DNA from: an uncultured bacterium
GTDB taxonomy: Bacteria; Bacteroidota; Rhodothermia; Rhodothermales; UBA10348
Length of the DNA: 56,918 nt
Assembly: GCA_938018055.1 (NCBI GenBank)
Contig: CALIKL010000019.1
Span: forward strand, 1-56,918
Direction: 5' to 3'
Part shown: piece after piece, positions 46,643 through 55,522 of the stretch
How the letters are laid out: every line of letters begins with the position of its first letter
How positions within the stretch are numbered: position 1 is the stretch's first letter
The notes under the pieces: generated by a model
Seen by the model: the letters and a program-made list of their open reading frames with translations, nothing else
Told to the model about the DNA's origin: nothing
The model's database searches: none
Program-made: the position numbers and the translations under genes

Positions 46643-46715
46643 GCCGCGTTCGTCTAGGGGTTTAGGACGCCGCCCTTTCACGGCGGTAACACGGGTTCAA
46701 ATCCCGTACGCGGTA
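46643..46715 (+). tRNA. tRNA-Glu (TTC)
   Basis: Acceptor GCCGCGT/ACGCGGT (first pair G-U), anticodon stem CGCCG side with loop CTTTCAC (anticodon TTC), T arm CGGG-TTCAAAT-CCCG and discriminator A. CCA is not encoded (CGA follows). It lies 46 bp after tRNA-His and is probably co-transcribed with it. Confidence 0.97.
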
Positions 46716-46718
46716 CGA

Positions 46719-46773
46719 CGAGGCCCCGCCGACCTTCGGTCGAGCGGGGCCTCGCTGGTTTTGGACTTTTTTT
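46719..46773 (+). terminator. Intrinsic terminator after the tRNA operon
   Basis: CGAGGCCCCGC (46719-46729) pairs perfectly with GCGGGGCCTCG (46744-46754), with an inner GACC/GGTC, followed by GGTTTT and then a run of seven T at 46767-46773. It starts 4 bp after tRNA-Glu. Confidence 0.8.
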
Positions 46774-46775
46774 GG

Positions 46776-46805
46776 GCCCGGTCAGCTTCAGCTGGCCGGG
46801 CTTTT
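46776..46805 (+). terminator. Second, tandem terminator hairpin
   Basis: GCCCGGTCAGC, loop TTCA, GCTGGCCGGGC (one G-U pair) followed by TTTT. It sits directly behind the first tRNA-operon terminator. Its left arm is shared with the terminator at 49203-49239. Confidence 0.7.
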
Positions 46806-46841
46806 GTCGTTTATCAATGTGTGTGATTCGGCATGCCGATG

Positions 46842-47093
46842 CTATCGGTCAGTAAACAGCAGCTGGCCTTCGCGCTTGAGGTACGCCCATCCCGAAAGTC
46901 CGTGCCAGCGCATGCCCAGCTTCACTTCATACGTCACGCGGCGACCGTCTTCCTCTACTTCAAACGTATGTTTGGCACCCAGAATGGATCGTTTGGACGA
47001 AACCACATCGCCATCGTATGTGACGTTTTCCATCCCTGTCGGCGTCATTCCAGGAATACGGATCGTGTGGCCGTTATGAATTACGGTACGCAT
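46842..47093 (-). CDS. Small conserved hypothetical protein
   Basis: An 83-residue protein from the ATG at 47093 (MRTVIHNGHTIRIPGMTPTG). The frame extends 12 codons upstream but the later ATG looks natural. It is beta-rich, with strands such as KHTFEVEEDGRRVTYEVKLG and a C-terminal RWHGLSGWAYLKREGQLLF. There is no signal peptide or membrane segment. I recognise no family. Strand-like alternation and normal codon use suggest a real gene. It faces the tRNA operon terminators. Confidence 0.65.
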   Translation of the reverse strand: MRTVIHNGHTIRIPGMTPTGMENVTYDGDVVSSKRSILGAKHTFEVEEDGRRVTYEVKLGMRWHGLSGWAYLKREGQLLFTDR

Positions 47094-47287
47094 GCTTCGT
47101 TGTGCTTTGAGTGAAAGATGCCTCGACACGGTTTTGCAAATTGGTCAAACGCATCGAAAAGGGTATCGTCGGTCGAGGAAGCTGCATTAAGTAGCTCCCG
47201 ATCGTCCAGCTTTTCATCTGGTATCATCAGGCCTTGGATCCGTCCTGTGCGGGCACCTGAGGCTGCCTATCCCATTCTCGTCCAGCG

Positions 47288-49195
47288 ATGAACATTCTGA
47301 CCATTGAAGACCTTCGAAAGTCCTATGGGACGAAGCCACTGCTGACCTCGGTCACCTTTGGTCTCGAGGACAATGAAAAAATGGGATTGATTGGCGCGAA
47401 TGGCTCCGGTAAGACGACCCTCATGCGCATCATTTGCGGTATTGAAAAGCACGAGGCCGGGCGCATGGTGGTTCAAAACAATGCCCGGGTCGCTTTCCTG
47501 CCCCAAAACCCGTCTTTTGATCCTTCTCATACGGTGCTGGATGCCGTTTTTGATCAGGGCGATCCCTTGCTACGGCTGTTGCACGACTATGAGGAGGTGT
47601 CCTATGCGCTTTCTCAAGCCGGTGCAGCGGTCGATGAGCAGCTGCTCAAACGCATGACCGATCTGAGTCATCAACTCGATGTAACAGGAGGTTGGGACCG
47701 GGAGGCGAGCGCCAAGGCCGTTCTGGACAGACTGGGCCTTCGTGACATGGACGCCCTCGTCGGCTCGTTGTCCGGCGGACAGCGAAAGCGGGTAGCGCTG
47801 GCTCGGGCCCTGGTTCTTCAGCCTGACCTGTTACTTCTTGACGAACCAACCAACCATCTCGACACCGAAACCATTTCCTGGTTGGAATCCTACCTGGCCA
47901 GTTACCCGGGAGCGCTGCTTCTAGTGACGCATGACCGCTATTTCCTTGACCGCGTAACCAATCGGATGCTTGAAGTGACCCCCGAAGGTGTCATGAAATA
48001 CGAGGGTAACTATTCTCGTTACCTCGAGCTGAAAGAAGAACAGGATCGCCTGAAGGAAGCCACGGAAAGGACGCGGCAGAACCTGGCGCGTCGTGAATTG
48101 GCTTGGTTGCGTCGCGGACCAAAGGCGCGGACGTCCAAGGCAAAGTATCGAGTGGAACGGGCGCAGGCGCTTCAAGAAAGTACCGGGTCAGGACCGGATG
48201 CGAGGCTGCAGTTAGCCGCAGCATCAACGCGACTGGGCAAGAAGGTTTTGGAGTTCAAGGGTATCTCCAAGGCATACGATGACAAAGCACTTATCCAGAA
48301 CTACTCCCGATTGATCGCCCGAACTGATCGCTTGGGGATCATAGGGGAGAATGGTACGGGTAAGACCACGCTGCTGGACATGATTGCCGGTAAAGTTCAA
48401 CCTGACAAAGGAGAGATTGAAGCGGGCCCCACGGTTGTCATCGGATACTTTGATCAGGAAGGGCGCCCGCTCAACGACGAGCTCAGGGTAATTGATACGG
48501 TCACCGAGGTAGCCGAGAATGTCCGTACGGCAGATGGATCTGTGATCACGGCAAGCCAGATGCTGGAACGCTTCCTTTTTCCACCCGCTGTCCAGTACAC
48601 CCCGGTGGCCAAGCTCTCCGGAGGGGAACGTCGTCGGCTGCATTTGCTGTTGGTGCTCATGGAAGCGCCCAATATCCTACTTCTTGATGAGCCGACGAAC
48701 GATCTGGACATAGCAACATTGGCGGCGTTGGAAGAATACTTGGACACGTTTGATGGCGTGCTGATCGTCGTGTCACACGATCGCTGGTTCTTGGATCGGA
48801 CCATAGACCACTTGCTTCATTTCGAAGGCGGTGGGGCTATTCGGGAGTATCCAGGAGACTATTCTGCATTCCTCGAAGTGCGCAAACAGGAGCAAGTCGC
48901 TGAGGCAGCCGCATCGAAGAAGAAGGCCAAGTCCAAGCCGGCTATGTCAGCATCACCGTCCTCCAGTAGCACGGCGGGGCCTGCCAAACTTTCCTACAAG
49001 GAGAAGAAAGAACTCGAAGAAACCGAGCGGCGAATCGAAGCGGCAGAGGAACGGAAAGCGGCCATTGAGTCTGATCTGAGCTCTGGAATTACGGACCTGG
49101 ATGTCATCACCTCGCTTTCTGAAGAGTTGGGGGACCTGCTGGCGACTTTGGAGAGCGATATGGAACGGTGGGCAGAGTTGGCCGAGCGGGCCTGA
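47288..49195 (+). CDS. ABC-F family ATPase (Uup-like)
   Basis: A 635-residue soluble protein with two ABC domains and no membrane part, acting on the ribosome or translation. First domain: Walker A GANGSGKTT (36-44), signature LSGGQRKRVALARAL, Walker B LLLDEPTNHLD. Linker with the PtIM-like charged helices (RYLELKEEQDRLKEATERTR). Second domain: Walker A GENGTGKTT, signature LSGGERRRLHLLL, Walker B LLLDEPTNDLD. After a Lys/Ser/Pro tether the end is a coiled coil (KEKKELEETERRIEAAEERK), the mark of the Uup group. ATG at 47288. Confidence 0.95.
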   Translation: MNILTIEDLRKSYGTKPLLTSVTFGLEDNEKMGLIGANGSGKTTLMRIICGIEKHEAGRMVVQNNARVAFLPQNPSFDPSHTVLDAVFDQGDPLLRLLHDYEEVSYALSQAGAAVDEQLLKRMTDLSHQLDVTGGWDREASAKAVLDRLGLRDMDALVGSLSGGQRKRVALARALVLQPDLLLLDEPTNHLDTETISWLESYLASYPGALLLVTHDRYFLDRVTNRMLEVTPEGVMKYEGNYSRYLELKEEQDRLKEATERTRQNLARRELAWLRRGPKARTSKAKYRVERAQALQESTGSGPDARLQLAAASTRLGKKVLEFKGISKAYDDKALIQNYSRLIARTDRLGIIGENGTGKTTLLDMIAGKVQPDKGEIEAGPTVVIGYFDQEGRPLNDELRVIDTVTEVAENVRTADGSVITASQMLERFLFPPAVQYTPVAKLSGGERRRLHLLLVLMEAPNILLLDEPTNDLDIATLAALEEYLDTFDGVLIVVSHDRWFLDRTIDHLLHFEGGGAIREYPGDYSAFLEVRKQEQVAEAAASKKKAKSKPAMSASPSSSSTAGPAKLSYKEKKELEETERRIEAAEERKAAIESDLSSGITDLDVITSLSEELGDLLATLESDMERWAELAERA

Positions 49196-49202
49196 GTCCG
49201 TG

Positions 49203-49239
49203 AAAAAAGGAGGCCCGGTCAGCTCCTGCTGACCGGGCC
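49203..49239 (-). terminator. Intrinsic terminator for the DUF4105 gene
   Basis: A perfect 12-bp stem, GGCCCGGTCAGC (49212-49223), loop TCCT, GCTGACCGGGCC (49228-49239). The A6 run at 49203-49208 becomes a T-run on the minus strand just after the stem, so it terminates leftward transcription from the gene at 49252-50469. The stem could also act weakly on the convergent ABC-F gene. Confidence 0.8.
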
Positions 49240-49251
49240 CTGAATCGCTCG

Positions 49252-50469
49252 TCATCTCATGACGCGCCCCGACGAAACCGGCTGCCTCCCGATCACCCAG
49301 AAACGCCAAGCTAAAACGGCAACGAGAGGTGTCATGGCAGGGGGAATGGACTGGAGCCAGACCAGTTGGGCAACCAACGTAACCGCCATCAGCAAGCTAC
49401 AAGCTCGGAGATAGGTGGTGAGCCAGGATGCCCGTTTCCACCAGATGGCAGCAATCAGGTGAGTTGGCAAGGCCCACAGAAGGTCCGCATTCCAGCCGGT
49501 TACCCAGTGAAGCGTTGCCAGCCACATGAGCAGAAGGATGAAGCCCATTATGCCGAGGACAAACAAGAACACCCGGTCGATGGACTCGGGTCCGTTCAAG
49601 CTGTTGGATCGGATCGAGCGCGCGGTAAAGACCAGAATGAGGATGGAAACGACCCAGAAAAGCCACTGAACACGGTCAAAGCGGGGTGGGGCGGGGTACC
49701 AAGAATAGTCCAGCACTATCCGTTCATCCCTTACCAATGGGCCGGATTCGGATGATGCGGATGCTTCCAGCGTACGCATCAGGTCCAGCGGCAAGAAGGC
49801 GCGATCTTCAGGGGCGACCGATCGATCCATGGGGTGACCAAATGCCAGATCGATCCCCAGATCCAACCATGCAACCTGATGAACGTATCCGTCAATGACT
49901 TGCCGATACGTTTGCTGGCCTTCTAAGAGCGATTCCGGCAGTGCAATCGCCTCCACTGCAATCAGCAAATCGAGGATGCGCGTCGAACAATTATCACGGA
50001 CGAAATCGTAGGCATAAGCACGGTTATCAGGTTTCAGATTCTCAAGCAGTAAGGCCCACAATGCCTGCTTGGCTTGGTCTGAAAGAGCTATTTCTTGTTC
50101 GATTACCCCTCGTTCTTGTGCTGCATAGCCTCGCATGAAGCGGGTCATGGGCTCCAGGCTCAGTTCGTACTCCATGGCACCGAAGGCAAAGCGCGGTACG
50201 AAATACGGCTGTGTGACATCAAACGTACCCCAATTGAATACGGCGTCGAATCCTTGAACAGGGTCAGATACGCGCAACGCAGAATGTCCCCAAAGCGAAT
50301 AGACTTCCTGACCAGGATTGGCGGTCAACACAGATATGCGTGCCTGTGAAGACAGAGAGTCGGCAAACTGGGCGGTAGCTCGTTGCGACGTCAGACCCAG
50401 GGAAATGACCAGCATGAGAACGGCACACGCGCACCGCCGTAAGAGCTTGTACCCTGACCTGATCATCAT
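49252..50469 (-). CDS. DUF4105 domain envelope protein
   Basis: A 405-residue protein with a signal peptide (LMLVISLGLTSQRATAQ, about 17-33), then the DUF4105 region: ISVLTANPGQEVYSLWGHSALRVSDP, FNWGTFDV, YAYDFVRDNCSTRILDLL. The conserved His of WGHSALRV and the Cys of DNCSTR recall NlpC/P60-like or acyl-enzyme folds, though no activity is established. The C-terminal third has four or so membrane helices (VQWLFWVVSILILVFTA onward). Starts at 50469, 19 bp from the start chosen for the divergent nth gene, so the promoters overlap. Confidence 0.9.
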   Translation of the reverse strand: MMIRSGYKLLRRCACAVLMLVISLGLTSQRATAQFADSLSSQARISVLTANPGQEVYSLWGHSALRVSDPVQGFDAVFNWGTFDVTQPYFVPRFAFGAMEYELSLEPMTRFMRGYAAQERGVIEQEIALSDQAKQALWALLLENLKPDNRAYAYDFVRDNCSTRILDLLIAVEAIALPESLLEGQQTYRQVIDGYVHQVAWLDLGIDLAFGHPMDRSVAPEDRAFLPLDLMRTLEASASSESGPLVRDERIVLDYSWYPAPPRFDRVQWLFWVVSILILVFTARSIRSNSLNGPESIDRVFLFVLGIMGFILLLMWLATLHWVTGWNADLLWALPTHLIAAIWWKRASWLTTYLRACSLLMAVTLVAQLVWLQSIPPAMTPLVAVLAWRFWVIGRQPVSSGRVMR

Positions 50470-50488
50470 AACTGTCGGTAGCTGGCTG

Positions 50489-51331
50489 GTGAGTAGAAGA
50501 CGACGAGCAGAATGCAGTCTGCGTGCCTTGCGTGATGTAATCCCCGCGCCCGAAACGGAGCTTAGGTACGAAGATCACTGGCAATTGCTGGTAGCGGTTG
50601 TGCTCTCAGCCCAATGTACCGACGCGCGAGTGAATCAGGTAACCCCATCGTTATTCGAGCGGTTTCCGACAGTCCAGGATATGGCGGAATCAACTTCCGA
50701 AGAGGTGTTTCCCTTGATCCAGTCCATCTCCTACCCCAACAACAAGTCAAAACATCTGGTTGGGGCCGCTAATCTGCTGGTGGACGAATTCGAAGGAGTC
50801 GTCCCGGCATCGGTTGACGATCTCGTGCGGCTGCCGGGAGTAGGACGAAAAACGGCCCAAGTGGTCGCGAGCGTTGCATTCAATGTGCCCACCCTTGCTG
50901 TCGATACGCACGTGTTCCGTGTGGCCAATCGCATCGGTTTGGTTACTGAACGAGCCACGACCCCCGATAAAGTCGAACGCCAACTCAAAAGGCTGTTGGA
51001 CCGAGAGGAGTGGGGCGAAGCGCATCATCTTTTGATCCTGCATGGCCGCTATACGTGTACGGCCCGTTCACCAAAGTGTACCTCCTGTGCGGCCGCTGCG
51101 TGTTGCCAATACAAGGAGCGCTTGGATCGACTACCAGACCCCAGATCCGGTCTTGATATCCGAAAAGGATTGTATTTCTGTGCCACGCGCAACCACTACT
51201 TTGATGAGCCTGATTGCGTGACCGATCGAGCCGGGGTGGATCAGATTTCTTGTCCTCGATGCGGGTCCATGAATGTGTTTCTATCGAAAACAGGTCAGAG
51301 CACGAAGCAGGTCAAGGACTACCGGGTATGA
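50489..51331 (+). CDS. nth: Endonuclease III with a C-terminal Cys-rich extension
   Basis: A 280-residue base-excision repair glycosylase/AP lyase acting on oxidised pyrimidines. Helix-hairpin-helix LPGVGRKTAQVV with catalytic K121, and D139 in VDTHVFRVANR, align with E. coli K120 and D138. The 4Fe-4S ligands C190, C197, C200 and C206 have the normal spacing (6, 2, 5). I chose GTG 50489; the frame runs upstream but overlaps the divergent gene. E. coli Nth ends soon after the cluster, but here about 74 more residues follow, including YFCATRNHYFDEPDC and ISCPRCGSMNVF, a possible zinc ribbon. gpmI follows 77 bp later. Confidence 0.93.
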   Translation: MSRRRRAECSLRALRDVIPAPETELRYEDHWQLLVAVVLSAQCTDARVNQVTPSLFERFPTVQDMAESTSEEVFPLIQSISYPNNKSKHLVGAANLLVDEFEGVVPASVDDLVRLPGVGRKTAQVVASVAFNVPTLAVDTHVFRVANRIGLVTERATTPDKVERQLKRLLDREEWGEAHHLLILHGRYTCTARSPKCTSCAAAACCQYKERLDRLPDPRSGLDIRKGLYFCATRNHYFDEPDCVTDRAGVDQISCPRCGSMNVFLSKTGQSTKQVKDYRV

Positions 51332-51408
51332 ACGACCCCGACGGCAGACTACCGCATGCAATTGACGCAACCAACCCACACTTCAAGCACGTTCGATTTC
51401 TTTCTACC

Positions 51409-52932
51409 ATGAACAAGCATCTTCTCATGATCCTAGACGGCTACGGTATTGCCGAGGACCCGTCTGTCAGCGCCATTGATGCTGCAGAGAAGCCCTTTTT
51501 GGATCACCTGTTCCAGAAATATCCAACGGGGACGCTGGATGCTTCCGGCCTCGCTGTGGGATTGCCCGAAGGCCAAATGGGTAACTCGGAAGTAGGCCAC
51601 ATGAATCTGGGCGCAGGACGGGTGGTGTATCAGGAAATCACGCGGATTGATCGTGCCATCCAAACCGGGGAGTTCGACCGGAATCAGCTACTCTTGTCCG
51701 CCATCCGGGGGGTGAAAGAAAACGGCCGCACGCTGCACCTTATAGGTCTGCTTTCAGACGGTGGTGTTCATTCTTCCCAGGAGCACCTGCACGCGTTGGT
51801 TCGTCTGGCTGCTTCCGAAGGATTGGCCGGATCGGACGTCGTAGTACACGCTTTTATGGATGGCCGTGATACCTCCCCGCATGGAGGGAAGCACTATCTC
51901 GCTGATCTCGAAGCCGTTATGAGTGATTCAGGATGTGGCGTTGTGGGATCTGTGGTGGGTCGCTACTGGGCTATGGACCGGGACAATCGTTGGCCTCGCA
52001 TTGAAAAGGCCTACAAGTTGCTGACATCCGGCGAAGGAGATCGCTTCGAATCGTCCCAAGCCGCCATCGAGGCCAGTTATGCCAACAAGGTCACGGACGA
52101 ATTCGTTGAGCCGGCTTGCATAGGTGCCCCGGAGTCCCATCGGATCAGCAGCGGGGATACGGTCCTGTTTTTCAATTTCCGGGCAGACCGCGCGCGTCAG
52201 ATATCCCGTGCCTTGATGGATACGCAATTCGACGGGTTTGAACGCACCCCACCTGCCGATCTGCGCTATATCACCTTTACTCCGTACGATGAGTCATTTC
52301 CGTTTGAGATCGTTTTCCCGAAGGTGAACCTGACACAAACGCTGGGGCAGGTAGTCGCAGAAGCAGGTGGAAAGCAGCTTCGTGCAGCCGAAACAGAGAA
52401 ATACCCACACGTGACGTACTTCTTTTCAGGTGGAAGAGAAGAGCCTTTCGAACAAGAGGACCGCATCCTGGTTGCCTCGCCCAAGGTAGCCACCTATGAT
52501 CTGCAACCCGAAATGAGTGCGCCTCAGCTGGCCCAGGAAGTGGCACAGGCTGTTCGTGACAATGACTATGCGCTGGTGGTCATCAACTTTGCGAATCCCG
52601 ACATGGTTGGGCACACAGGAGTTTTCGAAGCCGCTGTGCAAGCGGTTGAGGCGGTGGATGCCGCCGCCCGGGTAGTAATCGAGTCAGCCCTGGAAAGCGG
52701 GTACAGCGTAAACGTCATTGCCGATCATGGAAACGCAGATCGCATGCGTAATCCGGACGGGACGGTCCACACGGCACATACGACGGTCCCGGTACCGCAT
52801 GTGGTGATTCGAGATGGATTCAACGGCCCGGTCCGTCATGGAAAACTCGGAGACGTTGCTCCGACTATCCTACACCTGATCGGATTGCAGCAGCCCGCCG
52901 AAATGGGTGGGGAATCCCTTATCGAACTGTAA
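51409..52932 (+). CDS. gpmI: 2,3-bisphosphoglycerate-independent phosphoglycerate mutase
   Basis: A 507-residue two-Mn enzyme interconverting 3- and 2-phosphoglycerate. The start at 51409 gives HLLMILDGYGI. The phospho-Ser is S60 in QMGNSEVGHMNLGAGR. Other marks are HALVRLAASEG and AFMDGRDTSPHGG, FFNFRADRARQ, and the metal site of the phosphatase domain (NFANPDMVGHTG; IADHGNADRM; TAHTTVPVP). Upstream in-frame residues overlap nth and are not included. The last 14 bp overlap the convergent sppA gene. Confidence 0.97.
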   Translation: MNKHLLMILDGYGIAEDPSVSAIDAAEKPFLDHLFQKYPTGTLDASGLAVGLPEGQMGNSEVGHMNLGAGRVVYQEITRIDRAIQTGEFDRNQLLLSAIRGVKENGRTLHLIGLLSDGGVHSSQEHLHALVRLAASEGLAGSDVVVHAFMDGRDTSPHGGKHYLADLEAVMSDSGCGVVGSVVGRYWAMDRDNRWPRIEKAYKLLTSGEGDRFESSQAAIEASYANKVTDEFVEPACIGAPESHRISSGDTVLFFNFRADRARQISRALMDTQFDGFERTPPADLRYITFTPYDESFPFEIVFPKVNLTQTLGQVVAEAGGKQLRAAETEKYPHVTYFFSGGREEPFEQEDRILVASPKVATYDLQPEMSAPQLAQEVAQAVRDNDYALVVINFANPDMVGHTGVFEAAVQAVEAVDAAARVVIESALESGYSVNVIADHGNADRMRNPDGTVHTAHTTVPVPHVVIRDGFNGPVRHGKLGDVAPTILHLIGLQQPAEMGGESLIEL

Positions 52933-54700
52933 TATCGAAGGGCATTCGGGCCTGCACCTGACCATGTCGGGACAGCTCGGAGCGCAGCATGTCAATCTGT
53001 GCATCGGGACGGTCGGCAAGGCCCATCCATGTTGCAAGGGTTCGACTCATTACGGCTGAAGTCATTCCCAGCTGCTGGAAAAAGGACGGCGTCGCAGGAT
53101 AGGAGACCAGTTGGTAGTCCGTGGAATCAAGCTTGGCGGCTTCCACGGCGCGCTCTACAGCTACCGCCAGCCCACCCAGTTCGTCCACCAGGCCAACATC
53201 CACTGCGTCAGTGCCCGTCCAGACGCGCCCGCGGGCAATCTTATCGACCTCCTCCGTTGACATGCCGCGCGCCGCAGCAACCTTTTCGAGAAAGGCCTGA
53301 TAGGTGATGTCCGTAAAGCGCTCCAGGGAGGCTCGTTCAGCGCGCGTCCAATCGCGGTAGCCAGAAAACATATCTGCTGACGGACCACTTTCAACCGTGT
53401 CAAATGCCAATCCGACTCGATCTTCGAGCGGAGCACTCAGGTCGAAAAACATCGAGAAGACCCCAATCGAGCCTGTCAGCGTGGTTGATTCAGCAACAAT
53501 GTGTTCTCCACCGGTGGCAATCCAGTACCCGCCGCTGGCAGCTACGTCACCCATGGAAATGATGACCGGCATCGACTCGGACGTGATCTCAATTTCACGC
53601 AGCATGGCGTCTGCTGCCGGAGCCAGGCCGCCGGGTGAATCGATCCGAACAATCATGGCCTGTACACCTCGGCGCTCCCGTGCTGTCCGTATCGAGCGAA
53701 TGATGGTGTCAGAACCGGCCATCGCGCCTGAAGGAGCCAGCCCACCAGCGTCTGAAGAGCCAGCCATCATGGCACCGGTCACATGAACGACGGCGATGCG
53801 ATTACTCGACACTGAACCACGGATCTGGGCGGAATAGGCGGAAAGGGTCACCGTTGTCAGATCTTCGTCCGGATCTAGACCGATCGAGGCGCCGATTCGT
53901 CCACGTACCTGATCATTGAACAAAAGCCCATCAACGAGTCCGTGTTCGGCCGCATCGACGGCGGAGAAAAGGACGTCATTATCCATCATGGACTCCACCT
54001 TGTCCGCGGACATATTGCGGGCGTCCGCTATGGCGTTCACAAACAGGGATTCCACATCGTCGATGTAGGCCTGCAATTGCTCCCGATTCTCCGGGCTGAG
54101 GGATTCGCGTGTGTAGGGCTCGACAGCGCCTTTGTAATCACCCGCTCGGATGATGATGGGTTCGATGCCCAGCTTGTCAAAGAGGCCCTTATAGAACATC
54201 GAAGTCATGGCGAAACCATTGAATTCGAAAATGGCCTCAGGATCCATGTAGATGCTATCGGCTGCGCTGGCCAGATAATACTCGGCTTCGCCCGTGTAGA
54301 AATTGCGGCCGGAGGCAATGACGGGTTTTCCGCTTTCCTTGAACGTGTCAATTGAGCGTCGAATAGCCTCCAACGTAGCCCACGACTCGGTCATGTTGAA
54401 TGGACGGATCCAGAGTGCATCAATCTTGTCATCAGTGGCTGCTTCCTCCAGAGCCCGCTGAAGATCGTGCACGTCATAGGCCGGTTCATCGAGCAGCATC
54501 TGTGTCAGGGGATCTCCAGACACCTGCTCGGGAATGGCTCCGGACAAGTCCATGACGAGCACAGATCCTGGCCGAACCGGTGGCTGAGAATCGCCTGCAG
54601 CGGCCAACGCAATCAGAAGCAGGAATCCGAAAAAGGCGATCACGCCAAATGCGAGCAAGGCACCCAGGGTGGAGGCCGTCAGTACTTTGAGGAACTTCAT
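52919..54700 (-). CDS. sppA: Signal peptide peptidase SppA (long, two-domain type)
   Basis: A 593-residue membrane-anchored serine protease that clears signal peptides after cleavage. One transmembrane helix near the start (LGALLAFGVIAFFGFLLLIAL, about 12-33) precedes two SppA repeats. The catalytic pair is split across them as in E. coli: K190 in RAGDYKGAVEPY (N-terminal repeat) and S389 in MGDVAASGGYWIA (C-terminal repeat). The RIDSPGG motif before the Ser is present. The ATG at 54700 is preferred to an upstream start at 54745. It is convergent with gpmI, overlapping by 14 bp. Confidence 0.95.
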   Translation of the reverse strand: MKFLKVLTASTLGALLAFGVIAFFGFLLLIALAAAGDSQPPVRPGSVLVMDLSGAIPEQVSGDPLTQMLLDEPAYDVHDLQRALEEAATDDKIDALWIRPFNMTESWATLEAIRRSIDTFKESGKPVIASGRNFYTGEAEYYLASAADSIYMDPEAIFEFNGFAMTSMFYKGLFDKLGIEPIIIRAGDYKGAVEPYTRESLSPENREQLQAYIDDVESLFVNAIADARNMSADKVESMMDNDVLFSAVDAAEHGLVDGLLFNDQVRGRIGASIGLDPDEDLTTVTLSAYSAQIRGSVSSNRIAVVHVTGAMMAGSSDAGGLAPSGAMAGSDTIIRSIRTARERRGVQAMIVRIDSPGGLAPAADAMLREIEITSESMPVIISMGDVAASGGYWIATGGEHIVAESTTLTGSIGVFSMFFDLSAPLEDRVGLAFDTVESGPSADMFSGYRDWTRAERASLERFTDITYQAFLEKVAAARGMSTEEVDKIARGRVWTGTDAVDVGLVDELGGLAVAVERAVEAAKLDSTDYQLVSYPATPSFFQQLGMTSAVMSRTLATWMGLADRPDAQIDMLRSELSRHGQVQARMPFDITVR

Positions 54701-54864
54701 AAGACCGGGAAGCGATTCAGGGAGTGGTCCATACGCGAACACCATTCGGACGTTCTGTTACCTTTCCGGTTGCACTGCTACAGCGGTGAGACAGGTATTT
54801 TGCAAGGTCTTCCGAATCCCATGGCGTCTTGTGATTCCTTTTGACGCGAACGAGGTGCTTACTC

Positions 54865-55329
54865 ATGTTTGATCAGTTGGCAGACTACTCCATTCCAGTG
54901 CTGCACCCGGTAGTGGTCCACTTACCGGTGGCTCTTTCTGTGGTTGCATTACTCACGGTAGGAATCTGGCTTTTCCGCAATGCTGATGCGTGGTGGCGTG
55001 TGACCTTCCTGTTGCAGTCCTTGAGTCTTATCGGGACGTTTGCTGCCGTTCGCACTGGTGAAATCATGCAGGAGCAAAGTGAAGGGGTTGCGATGGTCGA
55101 TCAGTTCGTGGAATTGCATGAGACCATGGGTGAGCGTGCCCTGTGGTTGCTGGGTCTTTCTCTGGTGATGCTTCTCCTTTCACGCTGGATGGGAGTTCGG
55201 GAAACGGATCACGCGGGCATCCGATTGCGATGGCGTTTCCTTGGATTCATCGCCGTGTTGGCGGCCGTCTCCTTCGTGGTACTCACGGCTCACATCGGTG
55301 GATTGATGACGTGGGGTGTGCCTGCGTGA
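54865..55329 (+). CDS. DUF2231 small membrane protein
   Basis: A 154-residue inner-membrane protein with four hydrophobic helices. The family motif LHPVVVHLPVAL is at about 12-23 (conserved His residues), followed by TGEIMQEQSE, LHETMGERALWLL and a final LTAHIGGLMTWG. The His pattern suggests heme or metal binding, which is not established for this family. It is divergent from sppA, with about 165 bp between the starts. Confidence 0.85.
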   Translation: MFDQLADYSIPVLHPVVVHLPVALSVVALLTVGIWLFRNADAWWRVTFLLQSLSLIGTFAAVRTGEIMQEQSEGVAMVDQFVELHETMGERALWLLGLSLVMLLLSRWMGVRETDHAGIRLRWRFLGFIAVLAAVSFVVLTAHIGGLMTWGVPA

Positions 55330-55522
55330 ACTAGGTGGCCAGCTTGAGCGGTCCGTTGTGATCACTATTGTAGACGATTTGGAATCAACTGCCTTCGACA
55401 TCAGGCAGTGATTCGGGCGAAATGTGCATGTCTGTTCGAAAAGGACGCATGGCATGCTTTTGTCTTGGAGTCAGTCAGGGTCCGTTTCTCCAAGATTCGA
55501 GAAATACGGAAAGGTGACATCC

